Source: Verrucomicrobiota bacterium
GTDB taxonomy: Bacteria > Verrucomicrobiota > Verrucomicrobiia > Opitutales > Intestinicryptomonadaceae
Assembly (NCBI GenBank): GCA_023450935.1
Contig: JAEXGH010000023.1
Coordinates: 1 to 64,000, forward strand
Direction of reading: 5' to 3'
Length of the DNA stretch: 64,000 bases
The notes under the pieces are model-generated. The model saw only the letters and a program-made list of their open reading frames with translations, did not search any database and had not been told where the DNA came from. This document shows, one piece after another, positions 6,936 through 15,940 of the stretch. How positions within the stretch are numbered: position 1 is the stretch's first letter; every line of letters starts with the position of its first letter. Position numbers and translations under genes: made by a program.

Positions 6936-8102
6936 TTACGCGTTTACCCCCAGCGTTTGGGCTACCATTTTGTGGAAGTCGCCGAAGAGCGCGGAGGCTT
7001 CGTTCGGGCCGGGGGCGGCTTCGGGGTGGTATTGAACCGAGAACACGGGAAGTTCTTTGTGGCGCAAGCCCTCTACAGTGTTGTCGTTGAGGTTGATTTC
7101 CGTGACAATCGCGCCTGCGTTTTCAAGCGACTTCGCGTCGGCGGCGAACCCGTGGTTTTGCGACGTTATCGAAACAAGCCCCGTTTCGAGGTTCTTTACA
7201 GGCTGGTTTCCGCCTCTGTGTCCGAATTTGAGCTTGTATGTTTTCGCTCCCAGCGCGTGCGTTATCACCTGATGTCCGAAGCAGATTCCGAAAGTCGGAT
7301 ATTTCTGCAGCAGCGCGGCTACGGTTTTGTGCGCGTAGTCAACCGCCGAGGGGTCTCCCGGGCCGTTTGAAAGGAATACGCATTGCGGGTCGAAATCTGC
7401 TATCTCCGCGGCGGAGACAGTCGCGGGGAAAACCGTTACGTCGAAGCCGTTGAACGCGAGCCTTTTGAAAATAGAAGTTTTTGCGCCGAAGTCTATTGCC
7501 GCGCATTTAAAAAGCGGTTTTGCTCTTTCGAAATTATAGAGCTTTGTTCCGCAGACAGTGAAGGGTTTTAAATCGTCTTCGGGAACGTCGAACTTATACG
7601 CTTTTTTGCAGGATACCTCCTTTACGTAGTCAACGCCCACGAGCCCCGCCCAGTTCTGGGCGCGCGCAACGGCGTCTTCGGCGGAGATGTCCTCGGTTGT
7701 AAGGCATGCTTTCATTGCGCCCGCGTCGCGTATTTTCTTTGTGATTGCGCGCGTGTCCACGCCGCTGATTGCCGGAACGCCCGCGTTTTCGAGATACTGC
7801 TGAAGCATCATCTTGCTGCGCCAGCTGCTTGCAACGGGGCTTACCTCGCGCACGACGAACCCCGAAACTTTCACTCCGTCGGATTCCTCGTCTTCGGGAT
7901 TTACGCCGTAATTGCCCACCTCGACTGCCGTCATCGTGACTATCTGTCCGAAATACGAAGGGTCTGTGAGCACTTCCTGATATCCCGTCATCGACGTGTT
8001 AAAGACCGCCTCGCCGACTGCCGTTTTTGTTGCTCCGAACGCTCTTCCCTCAAACACGCTGCCGTCTTCAAACGCCAAAATTGCTTTTCGATTCTCACTC
8101 AT
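6936..8102 (-). CDS. carA: Carbamoyl-phosphate synthase small subunit
   Basis: CarA is the glutaminase subunit that supplies ammonia to CarB for carbamoyl phosphate, feeding pyrimidine and arginine synthesis. The 388-residue protein has the N-terminal CPSase small-chain domain (about 1-140; FNTSMTGYQEVLTDPSY) and a C-terminal class I glutamine amidotransferase with nucleophile Cys in FGICFGHQ and the His/Glu pair in QYHPEAAPGP. The start at 8102 is set by GGAGGG nine bases upstream. CarB is not adjacent, and the next gene downstream is the attenuated aldolase. Confidence 0.97.
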   Translation of the reverse strand: MSENRKAILAFEDGSVFEGRAFGATKTAVGEAVFNTSMTGYQEVLTDPSYFGQIVTMTAVEVGNYGVNPEDEESDGVKVSGFVVREVSPVASSWRSKMMLQQYLENAGVPAISGVDTRAITKKIRDAGAMKACLTTEDISAEDAVARAQNWAGLVGVDYVKEVSCKKAYKFDVPEDDLKPFTVCGTKLYNFERAKPLFKCAAIDFGAKTSIFKRLAFNGFDVTVFPATVSAAEIADFDPQCVFLSNGPGDPSAVDYAHKTVAALLQKYPTFGICFGHQVITHALGAKTYKLKFGHRGGNQPVKNLETGLVSITSQNHGFAADAKSLENAGAIVTEINLNDNTVEGLRHKELPVFSVQYHPEAAPGPNEASALFGDFHKMVAQTLGVNA

Positions 8103-8241
8103 ATTTTTTTAACCCTCCAACTAAATATGATTGCCCGCGCTTTTCAACCAAATTTTTAACGGACATCGCGGTATTCTTTGCGCGGAAGCAGGCGTGCGAA
8201 CTTGCGCCGCGCCGGCAAACGACGGCGTTTTGGCGGGCTAC

Positions 8242-8270
8242 AAAAAAGGCGAACCCGAACGGGTTCGCCT
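8242..8270 (-). terminator. Intrinsic terminator of fba
   Basis: A perfect 10- to 11-bp stem, AGGCGAACCCG with its complement (8247-8270), is followed on the minus strand by a T-run (8242-8246 region). It lies 30-55 bases beyond the fba stop and separates fba from carA. Confidence 0.9.
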
Positions 8271-8298
8271 CCGAAAGATATGATTTTCCCCGGCCGAA

Positions 8299-9291
8299 TT
8301 ACGCCTTGCCTGCCGAGCCGAGGACGTTTTCGACCTTGTGCATGTAGAGCTTTTTGAGCTCGTCGCGCGCGGGGCCGAGGTATTTGCGGGGGTCGAATTC
8401 CGCGGGCTTTGTCGCGAAAACTTCGCGGACTGCCGCAGTCATAGCCAAACGGCCGTCGCTGTCGATGTTGATTTTGCAGACGGCAGATTCAGCCGCCTTG
8501 CGGAGCTGTTCTTCGGGGATACCCACGGCCGCTTCGAGCTTGCCGCCGAACTTGTTGATTGTATCGACATACTGCTGCGGAACTGAGGACGAACCGTGCA
8601 GGACAATCGGGAATCCGGGGATACGTTTTTCGACTTCCTGCAAGATGTCGAAGCGCAACGGCGGGGGAACAAGTCTGCCGTCGGCGTCGCGCGTGCACTG
8701 TTCGGGCTTGAACTTGTATGCGCCGTGCGATGTGCCGATGGAAATCGCCAAAGAATCGACACCCGTCTTCTTTACGAAGTCTTCGACTTCTTCGGGGCGC
8801 GTATACGAGTGGGTTTCGTGCGAAACTTCGTCTTCGATACCCGCCAAAACGCCGAGTTCGCCTTCGACTGTAACGTCGTATTTATGGGCGTATTCCACGA
8901 CTTTTGCGGTCAACTCCACGTTTTCGTCATAGGGGTGCGCCGAACCGTCAATCATAACCGAGGAGAAGCCGTATTCGATGCACGATTTGCACAATTCGAA
9001 AGAGTCTCCGTGGTCGAGGTGCAGGACAATCGGGATTGCGCAGCCGAGTTCCTTGGAATACTCGCACGCGCCCTGCGCCATGTATCTGAGCAAAGTCTGG
9101 TTCGCATACTTGCGGGCTCCGCTTGAAACCTGCAAGATAACGGGCGACTTTTTCTCTACGCAGGCCTGAATGATGGCCTGCATCTGTTCCATATTATTGA
9201 AGTTAAACGCCGGAATTGCATATTTGCCTGCAATCGCTTTTTTGAAAAGCTCGCGCGAGTTAACCAAACCGAGTTCTTTATAAGATACCAT
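8299..9291 (-). CDS. fba: Class II fructose-bisphosphate aldolase family protein
   Basis: A 330-residue class II (zinc) aldolase of glycolysis/gluconeogenesis. Zinc ligands and signatures can be read: the catalytic HLDHGDSFELCKSCIEYGFS region at about 80-100, EGELGVLAGIEDE at about 135-147, the second zinc-binding SIGTSHGAYKF, and VLHGSSSVPQ near 215. The ATG at 9291 (MVSYKELG) is the family start; the frame stays open another 98 codons upstream as a proline-rich sequence with no homology, which I consider non-coding. Candidate promoter elements TTGCAT and TTTAAT with a 17-base spacer lie at 9316-9344. Confidence 0.95.
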   Translation of the reverse strand: MVSYKELGLVNSRELFKKAIAGKYAIPAFNFNNMEQMQAIIQACVEKKSPVILQVSSGARKYANQTLLRYMAQGACEYSKELGCAIPIVLHLDHGDSFELCKSCIEYGFSSVMIDGSAHPYDENVELTAKVVEYAHKYDVTVEGELGVLAGIEDEVSHETHSYTRPEEVEDFVKKTGVDSLAISIGTSHGAYKFKPEQCTRDADGRLVPPPLRFDILQEVEKRIPGFPIVLHGSSSVPQQYVDTINKFGGKLEAAVGIPEEQLRKAAESAVCKINIDSDGRLAMTAAVREVFATKPAEFDPRKYLGPARDELKKLYMHKVENVLGSAGKA

Positions 9292-9315
9292 AATTGTTAT
9301 TTTGATTGAACCTTC

Positions 9316-9344
9316 ATTAAAAAAAATCGGGTTTTCAAATGCAA
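9316..9344 (-). promoter_or_regulatory. Candidate fba promoter
   Basis: On the minus strand TTGCAT (9344-9339) and TTTAAT (9321-9316) are separated by 17 bases. The -10 matches consensus at five of six positions and the -35 at three. The predicted transcript start is about 20 bases before the fba ATG. Confidence 0.45.
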
Positions 9345-9570
9345 TCAAAAAATCAACTTTAATTTCGGCCGATTCGTTCGGCGTGGAGGAGGGGCGCGCC
9401 GGCGGGGGAAACGGGCGAAGTCGGCTGGGCGGCGCGGAGAATGCGGGGCGGAAGGTGTCGGATTGCGCTGAAAGATTGTTTTGCCCTCCGACAGGCATCG
9501 CCGGTCTAAAACTAAAAAACGGGGGAATATCTGTTTGACAAGTCGGCGGAGGTTTTTGTAGGCTTCCTCC

Positions 9571-9582
9571 CTGTATATACAG
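9571..9582. promoter_or_regulatory. Perfect palindrome in front of beta-galactosidase
   Basis: CTGTATATACAG is a 12-base perfect palindrome ending 12 bases before the start codon, overlapping where a promoter -10 or transcript start would be. It is a candidate repressor operator. It is too short for the E. coli LexA box, which has ten bases between CTG and CAG. Confidence 0.35.
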
Positions 9583-9593
9583 CATTCCAATTT

Positions 9594-12500
9594 ATGAAAA
9601 GACTACTACCAACACTCGCCGCGTTGTCGGCTCTGTTTCAGACGGCGTTTGCGGCCGATTTGACCGAAAACGCGTGGCTTGACTACCAAGTCGTGAAAAT
9701 CAACAAGGAAAGCCCGTCGGCGGCAATGAAAGTTTTTGGAAAGGCGTCCGACGCGGAAAAACCCGTTTCAATTGCCGATGTCGATAAAATCCACGAAGGC
9801 GACCGCTACAAGCTTCTTAACGGGCAGTGGAAGTTCTTCTTTGCCGACACTCCCAAGCAGGTAAAGAAGGAGTTTTTCGCCGAAAAGTTCGACGACTCCA
9901 AATGGAAGTTCATCAAAGTGCCCAACTCTTGGCAGAGCGAAGGCTACGACACCATTTTCTACAACAACACCACCCTCGAGTTCATGTATGACAAAAAGGG
10001 CAATATGTTGCCAGATTTCGTCAACGGCCCGAGTATGTTCAAGCGCAATGTCTACGCGCCCGTAGTAAAGAAATTCTACATTCCCGAAGGGCACAAGCAG
10101 TCGGGCATCTACCGCCGCACGTTCACGGTTCCCGCCGACTGGAAGGGCGAAAACGTGTTCATACGCTTCGACGGCGTCCGCACGGGCTTCCGCTTCTTCG
10201 TAAACGGAAAGTTCATCGGCTACAGCGAAGACAGCTTCACGCCCGCGGAATTCAATATTACCGACTACATCAAGCGCGGCGCGGAAAACACGCTTGCAGT
10301 CCAAGTCTACAAATACTCGACCGGCGCGTATAACGAAATGCAGGATATGCCCCATGTTATGGGAATTATCCGCGACGTGTTCCTGCTGGCGCGTCCCGAT
10401 GTCTATGTAAAAGACTACCACGCCCCCGCGGAGCTTTCCGCCGACCTCGATTCCGCGACAATAGACCTGACCGTAACGTTGCGCAACCTATCCGACAAGC
10501 CGCAAAACGGCGTCAATGTGGAGGCGTATCTGCTGGACGAAGACGGTAAAATCTTCAGAAAAAGCTTCTGGAGCGCGCCGCTTTTGGACGAAACCGCCGA
10601 TGTCAAGCCCGATTCGCTTGCGCAAATCAACAAGAAAATCGACGTTTCGGGCTTCAAGCTTTGGAGTCCCGACAAGCCCAACTTCTACACGCTTTGCATA
10701 AAGCTCTCCAAAAACGGCAAAGAGCTTGAAACAGTCCGCGCCGACTTCGGCTTCAGAAAGTTCAAAATCGTCAACAGGCACCTCGAGCTAAACAACAAGA
10801 AAATGCTCATAAAGGGGGTCAACCGCCACGACTGGTCGCCCAAAACGGGCAAGGCGGTGAGTTTCGACGAAATGAAGCAGGACGTGGAGTTGATGAAGCG
10901 CGCCAACGTGAACTTCGTCCGCGCCTCGCACTACCCCAACGACGACCGTTTCTACATGCTTTGCAACCGCTACGGTTTGGCGGTTCTGGACGAAAACAAC
11001 CACGAACAGCACGCGTTTTTGCGCAACCCCGCAATCAATCTGCCAAACCACGTTCCGCAGATGGTTGACAGAGCCGAAAATATGGTATTCCGCGACAGAA
11101 ACATTCCGTCGATTATGATTTTCTCGGTCGGCAACGAGTCGTCGTTGCTCTACACGCTCGGGCACAAGGCTACGGAGCAGGTTGTGCGCAAGAATTCGCC
11201 CCAGCACTACTTCATGTCGCACGGCGAAACATACGACATCATCAACGGCGCGCCCAACGGCACTTCCGACTTCGTAACGCCGATGTATCGCGACATCACC
11301 CAGATGGAACGCTATCTGGAAATGGACACAAAAAAACCCTTCTTCCACGCCGAATACGCCCACGCAATGGGCAATTCAATCGGCAATTTGGAGGGAATGT
11401 GGAAGTTCCTGCGCAAGCACGAGGGCACAAACGGCGGCTTCATTTGGGACTGGGTTGACCAGTCTTTCTACCTGCCCTGCGAAAACGACAAAACAAAGAA
11501 ATACCTCTCCGACGGGCGCGACTGGAATACAATCCCGACACAGCAAAACTTCTGCTGCAACGGCATAATCTTCGCCGACAGAACGGTATCGGCAAAGTAT
11601 TTCGAAGTCCAAAAAGTCTACCAGCCGTTCTTTATCGAGCAGCTCGGCAAATGCCCCCTCAAGATAACAATCACAAACGACCTCATTTCCTCGAACCTCG
11701 ACGAATACACGCCCGAAGTGTCGGTTGCGCGCAACGGGCGCGTTGTGGCAAAGAAGACGCTAAAGCCGATGTCGCTGGAAGCGGGCAAGACAAAGACGTT
11801 CGAAATCGAGCTTCCCGAATTCGACGCAACGCAGACGGGCGAATACTTCTACACGCTCGCGTTCAAATATCCGCACAAGCTTCCCTACGCAGAGAAGGGC
11901 GAAGTTGCGGCGCAGCAGCAGTTCTTCCTCAAGAAAGTTGCCGACAAAGAATACGCGGCGCGCGGCAAAATTTCCGTGAGCGAGTCCGACACCAAGGTTG
12001 TAGTAAAGGCGGGCAAGGCGGAAATAGTCTTCAACGCAGTGCAGAACGCGGAGCTTGTCTCCTACAAGTTCGACGGCAAAGACGTGATTGTCTCGCCCGT
12101 GGTGTTCGACTTCAAGGGCGCGGGCACCGACAATCAGCGCAGAATTTTCGCCAACGAAATCCGCAAAAACAAGCTCGGCAAACTTGTGAATGTCGATTCG
12201 AGTTTGCGCGTTCAAAAATTGGGCGAAAACGGCAAAGTTGACGCCGTCCGCATTACTTGCGAAAACGTCCTCAACAACGGCGCGGACGCGGGCTTTAAAA
12301 CCACGTTCGTCTACACCATTCTGCCCGACGGCTCAATGCAGGTCTCCTCGCAGCTTGTAAAACTCAACAAAATGCCGCGCTATTTGATGGTTGCGCGTTT
12401 CGGGCTCAGAATGGGTATAAACAAGAAATTCGACAACGTAGAATACTTCGGCAAAGGCCCGTTTGCAAACTATATCGACAGAGCCGCCGCGGCGAACGTC

Positions 12501-13016
12501 GGCTTGTATAGCTCGAAAGTGGCCGACTGGTTCGAGCCGTTCACCTACACGCAGGATACGGGCAACCGCGAACAGGTTCGCTGGCTCGCGCTCTCAAACG
12601 GCAAACAAGGCGTGTTGTTCTCGGCGCAGACTCCGCTTGCAATGGCGGTTTTGCCCAATACTCAGGAGGAAATCGCCAAGGCGAAACACCCGTATCTGCT
12701 TCCCGAAAGTTCCGCAACCGACTTGCGCATTTCCGCAAAAGTCCCCGGGTTGGGCAACGCTTCTTGCGGACTGCCCGTGCGCGACGAATTCAGAATCGAC
12801 TTCAAGGGTTCGATTGAATGGAAGTTCAACATCCGCCCCGTTGAAAATATGGCGGACGTGGAAAAAATGGGCGCGGAATTGTTCCCCCAAAAGTTCGATT
12901 TCTCGTTCAAGCACTTCGACAAGAACCAGAAGTTCGACCTCAGGAAGTTCGACTCGATTCTCAATTCCGCCGACAAGCCCGCAAAGAAGGGTATCGGCGA
13001 GGGTAGCGCATACTAA
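9594..13016 (+). CDS. Secreted GH2 beta-galactosidase-like enzyme
   Basis: An 1140-residue glycoside hydrolase family 2 protein with signal peptide MKRLLPTLAALSALFQTAFA. Domain order is the LacZ one: sugar-binding jelly roll (about 60-275), immunoglobulin-like domain (about 275-395), TIM barrel (about 395-690), second Ig-like domain and C-terminal beta-sandwich (about 830-1080). The predicted acid/base is Glu515 (SVGNES) and the nucleophile Glu587 (AEYAHAMGNS). Two departures from LacZ are seen: Phe instead of Trp before SVGNE, and DENNHEQHA where DEANxExHG is usual. The exact beta-linked substrate is therefore open. It stands alone between fba and an MFS gene and is closed by a terminator at 13056. 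Confidence 0.9.
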   Translation: MKRLLPTLAALSALFQTAFAADLTENAWLDYQVVKINKESPSAAMKVFGKASDAEKPVSIADVDKIHEGDRYKLLNGQWKFFFADTPKQVKKEFFAEKFDDSKWKFIKVPNSWQSEGYDTIFYNNTTLEFMYDKKGNMLPDFVNGPSMFKRNVYAPVVKKFYIPEGHKQSGIYRRTFTVPADWKGENVFIRFDGVRTGFRFFVNGKFIGYSEDSFTPAEFNITDYIKRGAENTLAVQVYKYSTGAYNEMQDMPHVMGIIRDVFLLARPDVYVKDYHAPAELSADLDSATIDLTVTLRNLSDKPQNGVNVEAYLLDEDGKIFRKSFWSAPLLDETADVKPDSLAQINKKIDVSGFKLWSPDKPNFYTLCIKLSKNGKELETVRADFGFRKFKIVNRHLELNNKKMLIKGVNRHDWSPKTGKAVSFDEMKQDVELMKRANVNFVRASHYPNDDRFYMLCNRYGLAVLDENNHEQHAFLRNPAINLPNHVPQMVDRAENMVFRDRNIPSIMIFSVGNESSLLYTLGHKATEQVVRKNSPQHYFMSHGETYDIINGAPNGTSDFVTPMYRDITQMERYLEMDTKKPFFHAEYAHAMGNSIGNLEGMWKFLRKHEGTNGGFIWDWVDQSFYLPCENDKTKKYLSDGRDWNTIPTQQNFCCNGIIFADRTVSAKYFEVQKVYQPFFIEQLGKCPLKITITNDLISSNLDEYTPEVSVARNGRVVAKKTLKPMSLEAGKTKTFEIELPEFDATQTGEYFYTLAFKYPHKLPYAEKGEVAAQQQFFLKKVADKEYAARGKISVSESDTKVVVKAGKAEIVFNAVQNAELVSYKFDGKDVIVSPVVFDFKGAGTDNQRRIFANEIRKNKLGKLVNVDSSLRVQKLGENGKVDAVRITCENVLNNGADAGFKTTFVYTILPDGSMQVSSQLVKLNKMPRYLMVARFGLRMGINKKFDNVEYFGKGPFANYIDRAAAANVGLYSSKVADWFEPFTYTQDTGNREQVRWLALSNGKQGVLFSAQTPLAMAVLPNTQEEIAKAKHPYLLPESSATDLRISAKVPGLGNASCGLPVRDEFRIDFKGSIEWKFNIRPVENMADVEKMGAELFPQKFDFSFKHFDKNQKFDLRKFDSILNSADKPAKKGIGEGSAY

Positions 13017-13055
13017 TATCAAGCCCGCAAGCGGGCAATCCACCGCATTTTCGGC

Positions 13056-13087
13056 GGACGCACATTTCAAACGTGCGTTCGTTTTTT
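13056..13087 (+). terminator. Intrinsic terminator of the first beta-galactosidase
   Basis: GGACGCAC (13056-13063) pairs with GTGCGTTC (13073-13080), followed by a run of seven T after one G. It lies 40 bases after the stop codon. The remaining 150 bases to the MFS gene show nothing. Confidence 0.8.
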
Positions 13088-13243
13088 TGTCGCGGATAAA
13101 AACTTGGTTTGGCGGCAGCAAAAAATATCGGGGGAAACTACATTTCGGCAGTTGCGTGTTTGCGGAAGCGTTTGCCGCCGAATAAGCTGCGGCGGTGCTT
13201 CCGTCCGGTCGTCCCCGAGGGAAGTTAGGCGGGAGCGTCTTTT

Positions 13244-14452
13244 CTACTTGTTTTGCGCGCCTTTCGAGGCATCGTCTCCGCCGAGCCGATAGCGCATAAA
13301 CGGGGCTATAATTGAAACAAACAGCCCCACGAACGCCATTGTCGCAAACGACACTCTCAGGCTCAATGCGTGTGCTATGAAACCGATTAGCGGCGGGCCC
13401 ATCAAAAAGCCGATAAACCCTATGCTCGAAACAGTCGCTATGGCGACTCCCGCGGGTATGCGTTTAGACTTCCCCGCCGAGCTGTAGCAAATCGGCACAA
13501 CCGAGGAAACGCCTATTCCCACAAGGAAAAATCCCAACGCCGCCGTTATCGGATAGGGGAAAAACACGGCGGTCATCATGCCCGCCATAATAGTTATTCC
13601 GTTGAATTGCAGCACGCGGATTGGCCCGTATTTGTTCACGAAGTAGTCCGACGAAAATCTGCCCGTCGCCATCATAGACATAAAACAAATGTAGCCTATG
13701 CTGCTTATTTCGACGGGCACGCGGACAACGTCCCTGAAGTAGATTACGCTCCAATCGAACATAGTGCCCTCGCAGCTCATGCTTCCGAACGCCGTAGCGC
13801 CCAACATCAAAATAAACGGCGTGGGCGAGAAAAATCCGCGCGTTTTGCCCGCATCGGCGGCGGCGTTTTCCCCGCTGCGCGGAGTGTCGTTTGCAAGCAG
13901 CAGTTTGCCGAAAACCGCCAAGTTTACAAATGCGTAGGCTATGACAATCAGAAAATGCGCCGTGATGCCTATCCCCAGATTTATCAGCCCCATCGTAATG
14001 AAACCGCCGAATACGCACGCCAAACTCCAGGTGCCGTGGAACATTCCCATGCTTGTGCGCCCATTTATATTTTCGACCGAAACTCCCTGCGTGTTTATCG
14101 AAATATTGTTTATGTTTGCCGCCACACCGAAGCAAATCAGACTTGCAAAAAGCTGCCATTTATTTTGCGCCGCATCGATAAGCAGCAGGAAGGTGGGATA
14201 CAACGCCGTGCCCAAATAAATACACTTTTTGCTCGAAAAGCGCGAGACAAGATATCCCGAAAGCGGCATTGTAAGCAGCTGGCCTATCGGCAGCCCCAGA
14301 AGAATCACCCCCAAGTCGGCTTCGGAAAAACCGAGAGCCGTTCTGATGTCGGCAATGCGGTTCGACCACGTCGAAAAAATTATGCCCTGCATGAAAAAAA
14401 ACGCGCAGGCGGCGAGCTTGAATGCCGTAATTTGTTTTTTGTCGTATTCCAT
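13244..14452 (-). CDS. Major facilitator superfamily transporter
   Basis: A 402-residue protein with about twelve hydrophobic segments and MFS organisation: a first-half loop-2 segment SRFSSKKCIYLG and a central hydrophilic loop at about 190-215. The start region ITAFKLAACAFFFMQGIIFSTWSNRI resembles the YbjJ/FucP-like group that includes sugar and drug permeases. Substrate unknown. ATG at 14452 is used; a TTG nine codons upstream (14479), right after GGAAAGGGG, is possible but too close to that site. It runs convergently with beta-galactosidase, and its location suggests sugar uptake without proving it. Confidence 0.85.
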   Translation of the reverse strand: MEYDKKQITAFKLAACAFFFMQGIIFSTWSNRIADIRTALGFSEADLGVILLGLPIGQLLTMPLSGYLVSRFSSKKCIYLGTALYPTFLLLIDAAQNKWQLFASLICFGVAANINNISINTQGVSVENINGRTSMGMFHGTWSLACVFGGFITMGLINLGIGITAHFLIVIAYAFVNLAVFGKLLLANDTPRSGENAAADAGKTRGFFSPTPFILMLGATAFGSMSCEGTMFDWSVIYFRDVVRVPVEISSIGYICFMSMMATGRFSSDYFVNKYGPIRVLQFNGITIMAGMMTAVFFPYPITAALGFFLVGIGVSSVVPICYSSAGKSKRIPAGVAIATVSSIGFIGFLMGPPLIGFIAHALSLRVSFATMAFVGLFVSIIAPFMRYRLGGDDASKGAQNK

Positions 14453-14525
14453 CGGTGTGTTATTTTTGCGCGTATTCAACCCCTTTCCAAAAATAATTCA
14501 ACAATTTTATCCGGATTGCGGGCGT

Positions 14526-14551
14526 AAAAAAACGCGGAAAAAAACCGCGTT
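14526..14551 (-). terminator. Intrinsic terminator of the ACP-GcvT-like operon
   Basis: AACGCGG and CCGCGTT (14531-14551) form a 7-bp stem around an A-rich loop and are followed on the minus strand by a T-run. It lies 27 bases beyond the stop of the GcvT-like gene. Confidence 0.85.
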
Positions 14552-14577
14552 GCAAAAGGGCTGTTGCCATTCCGCGC

Positions 14578-15624
14578 TCAGAATCCGTCCATTCCGCGCA
14601 GCAGACTTTGGGCGAGTATTGCGGGGCGCGCGACGGTCGCAAACGCGGGCTGCCCGTCTGAGTTGTCGAAGACAAGTCCCGCGTAGGCTACGGTTTCGTC
14701 TATGAGCGCGAGGGCGAACGAGGGGTCGGATTCGTCAACGGCGGCAATTTCGCCGACTTGTTGCGCGCCGTTGAAGATTCCGTCCGAAACTTTCGGCGCG
14801 GCGGCGTTTACCGCAATGAGCTTGCGTTTTTTTGCTGCTCTGGCGGCGGCGAATCTTTCTGCAAACGCGTCTTTGTGCATGTCCATTTGCCACTGCAATC
14901 CGAGTTCGAAGGGGTTTGCCGTCCTTCGCCCCTCCGCGAAAATGTTGAAAAAATTGCCTTTTGCGCGGGCGGCTAAAACCGCGCGCGTTCCCGCAAGCGC
15001 GCCTCCGAGCTCCAGCACGGCGTTTTTGAGGTCTTCGAACAACTGCGCGGCGGCGTCGTTTTCAACGAGGATTTGGTAGCCGAATTCGCCAGTTTTTCCC
15101 GCGCGCACCACTACCGCGCCGCTTCCGCGAAAATCGTATTTTCCCGCCGACATAAACGACATATTGAATATGTCCGCGCCGAAGAGCTTTTTTACCGCCT
15201 TCCACGCATCTGGGCCGTCAACGGAGAGCAATGTGTGGGTGCCGTCGATATCCGCGCCGTTTTGCGCGAATGCGTTGCGGACTTGCTCCGGAAAGTCGGT
15301 TTCTGCGAAGACGAAAATTTTGTCGTCGATATCCGCAAGCGTCGTCGCCGCGCTGACGAACCCGTTCCCGTCGGGCAAAAACGTTTCCATAGCCCTGCCG
15401 TAGCGTAGCTTCAGCACGTTGCCCGCGAGCTTTCCGTCGAGAAACTCCGCACCGTCGGCTTCGTCGAACGCGAATTTTTGGACGAACGACATATCCCAGA
15501 GCACCGCCGAATTACGCAAAGCCTCCGTTTCGCGCGCCAAGCCCGCAACGGTATCGACGCATTCCGCCGCGCCGAGCGAGCCGAGTTTTGCCCCGTTTGA
15601 AATCCACTGTTTTTCGAGCGTCAT
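14578..15624 (-). CDS. GcvT/YgfZ-like folate-binding protein in lipid cluster
   Basis: A 348-residue protein of the aminomethyltransferase (GcvT/YgfZ) fold. It has the N-terminal segment LGSLGAAECVDTVAGLARETEALRNSAVLWDMS, a central VDGPDAWKAVKKLF part and a GKTGEFGYQILVEN segment like GcvT, then a beta-barrel C-terminus. The YgfZ KGCYxGQE motif is not present. No other glycine-cleavage genes are nearby. It overlaps the upstream acyl carrier protein by four bases (ATGA), so it is probably used in the lipid pathway rather than in glycine breakdown. One possibility is a folate-dependent one-carbon step or methyl removal on the acyl product. This function is inference. Confidence 0.75.
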   Translation of the reverse strand: MTLEKQWISNGAKLGSLGAAECVDTVAGLARETEALRNSAVLWDMSFVQKFAFDEADGAEFLDGKLAGNVLKLRYGRAMETFLPDGNGFVSAATTLADIDDKIFVFAETDFPEQVRNAFAQNGADIDGTHTLLSVDGPDAWKAVKKLFGADIFNMSFMSAGKYDFRGSGAVVVRAGKTGEFGYQILVENDAAAQLFEDLKNAVLELGGALAGTRAVLAARAKGNFFNIFAEGRRTANPFELGLQWQMDMHKDAFAERFAAARAAKKRKLIAVNAAAPKVSDGIFNGAQQVGEIAAVDESDPSFALALIDETVAYAGLVFDNSDGQPAFATVARPAILAQSLLRGMDGF

Positions 15625-15902
15625 TGAGCCTCCTTTTGCGCGTTTATTATGAAGTCCACAAGCGTGTTGAACGAGCGCAGAACCGAAAGGTCGCCTTCGG
15701 GAATCTTCACTCCGAATACCGACTCGGCGCACGAAACTATCTCGAGAATGTCGAGCGAATCAAGCCCCAGCCCCGAGCCCACAAGCGCGATGTCTTCATG
15801 TATGTCGCGCGGGTCGATATCCAAGTCGAGGCTTTCGGCGAGTTTCGCCTTCAGCTGTTCCGACACTTCCCTGCGTCGTTTCAGTTTGAGTTGGTCTATC
15901 AT
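15621..15902 (-). CDS. Acyl carrier protein (lipid cluster, divergent)
   Basis: A 93-residue acyl carrier protein with the phosphopantetheine attachment serine Ser49 in GLGLDSLD. Helix I starts with a basic stretch (LKLKRRREVSEQLKAKL), and acidic helix II follows the serine as usual. The ATG at 15902 is chosen because upstream in-frame sequence is AT-rich intergenic DNA. It is the first gene of a two-gene minus-strand operon with the GcvT-like gene and diverges from the main cluster with 81 bases between the starts. The second carrier protein at 19977 is clearly different, so the two probably carry different intermediates. Confidence 0.92.
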   Translation of the reverse strand: MIDQLKLKRRREVSEQLKAKLAESLDLDIDPRDIHEDIALVGSGLGLDSLDILEIVSCAESVFGVKIPEGDLSVLRSFNTLVDFIINAQKEAQ

Positions 15903-15940
15903 AAAAATAATGTCGAATTTCTCAAAAAAAAGGTCGATTA

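Larger units (their letters stand above)
9292..9593. other. Divergent intergenic region between fba and beta-galactosidase
   Basis: About 300 bases with no gene. The left part holds the fba promoter candidate, a GC-rich centre (about 9380-9470) shows nothing recognisable, and the right part contains a TTGACA at 9535-9540, a GGAGG/CCTCC stem (9548-9552 with 9566-9570) and the perfect palindrome CTGTATATACAG (9571-9582) just upstream of the beta-galactosidase start. Confidence 0.6.

Noticed and set aside
8095..8166. A 23-codon frame overlapping the carA start
   Set aside because: No enrichment in regulatory codons and no terminator structure next to it.
9571..9582. LexA box
   Set aside because: CTG-N6-CAG is shorter than the CTG-N10-CAG LexA site of E. 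coli.
9292..9585. 98-codon N-terminal extension of fba
   Set aside because: Proline-rich, without homology to aldolases; MVSYKELG is the normal family start and a promoter-like pair lies within the extension.
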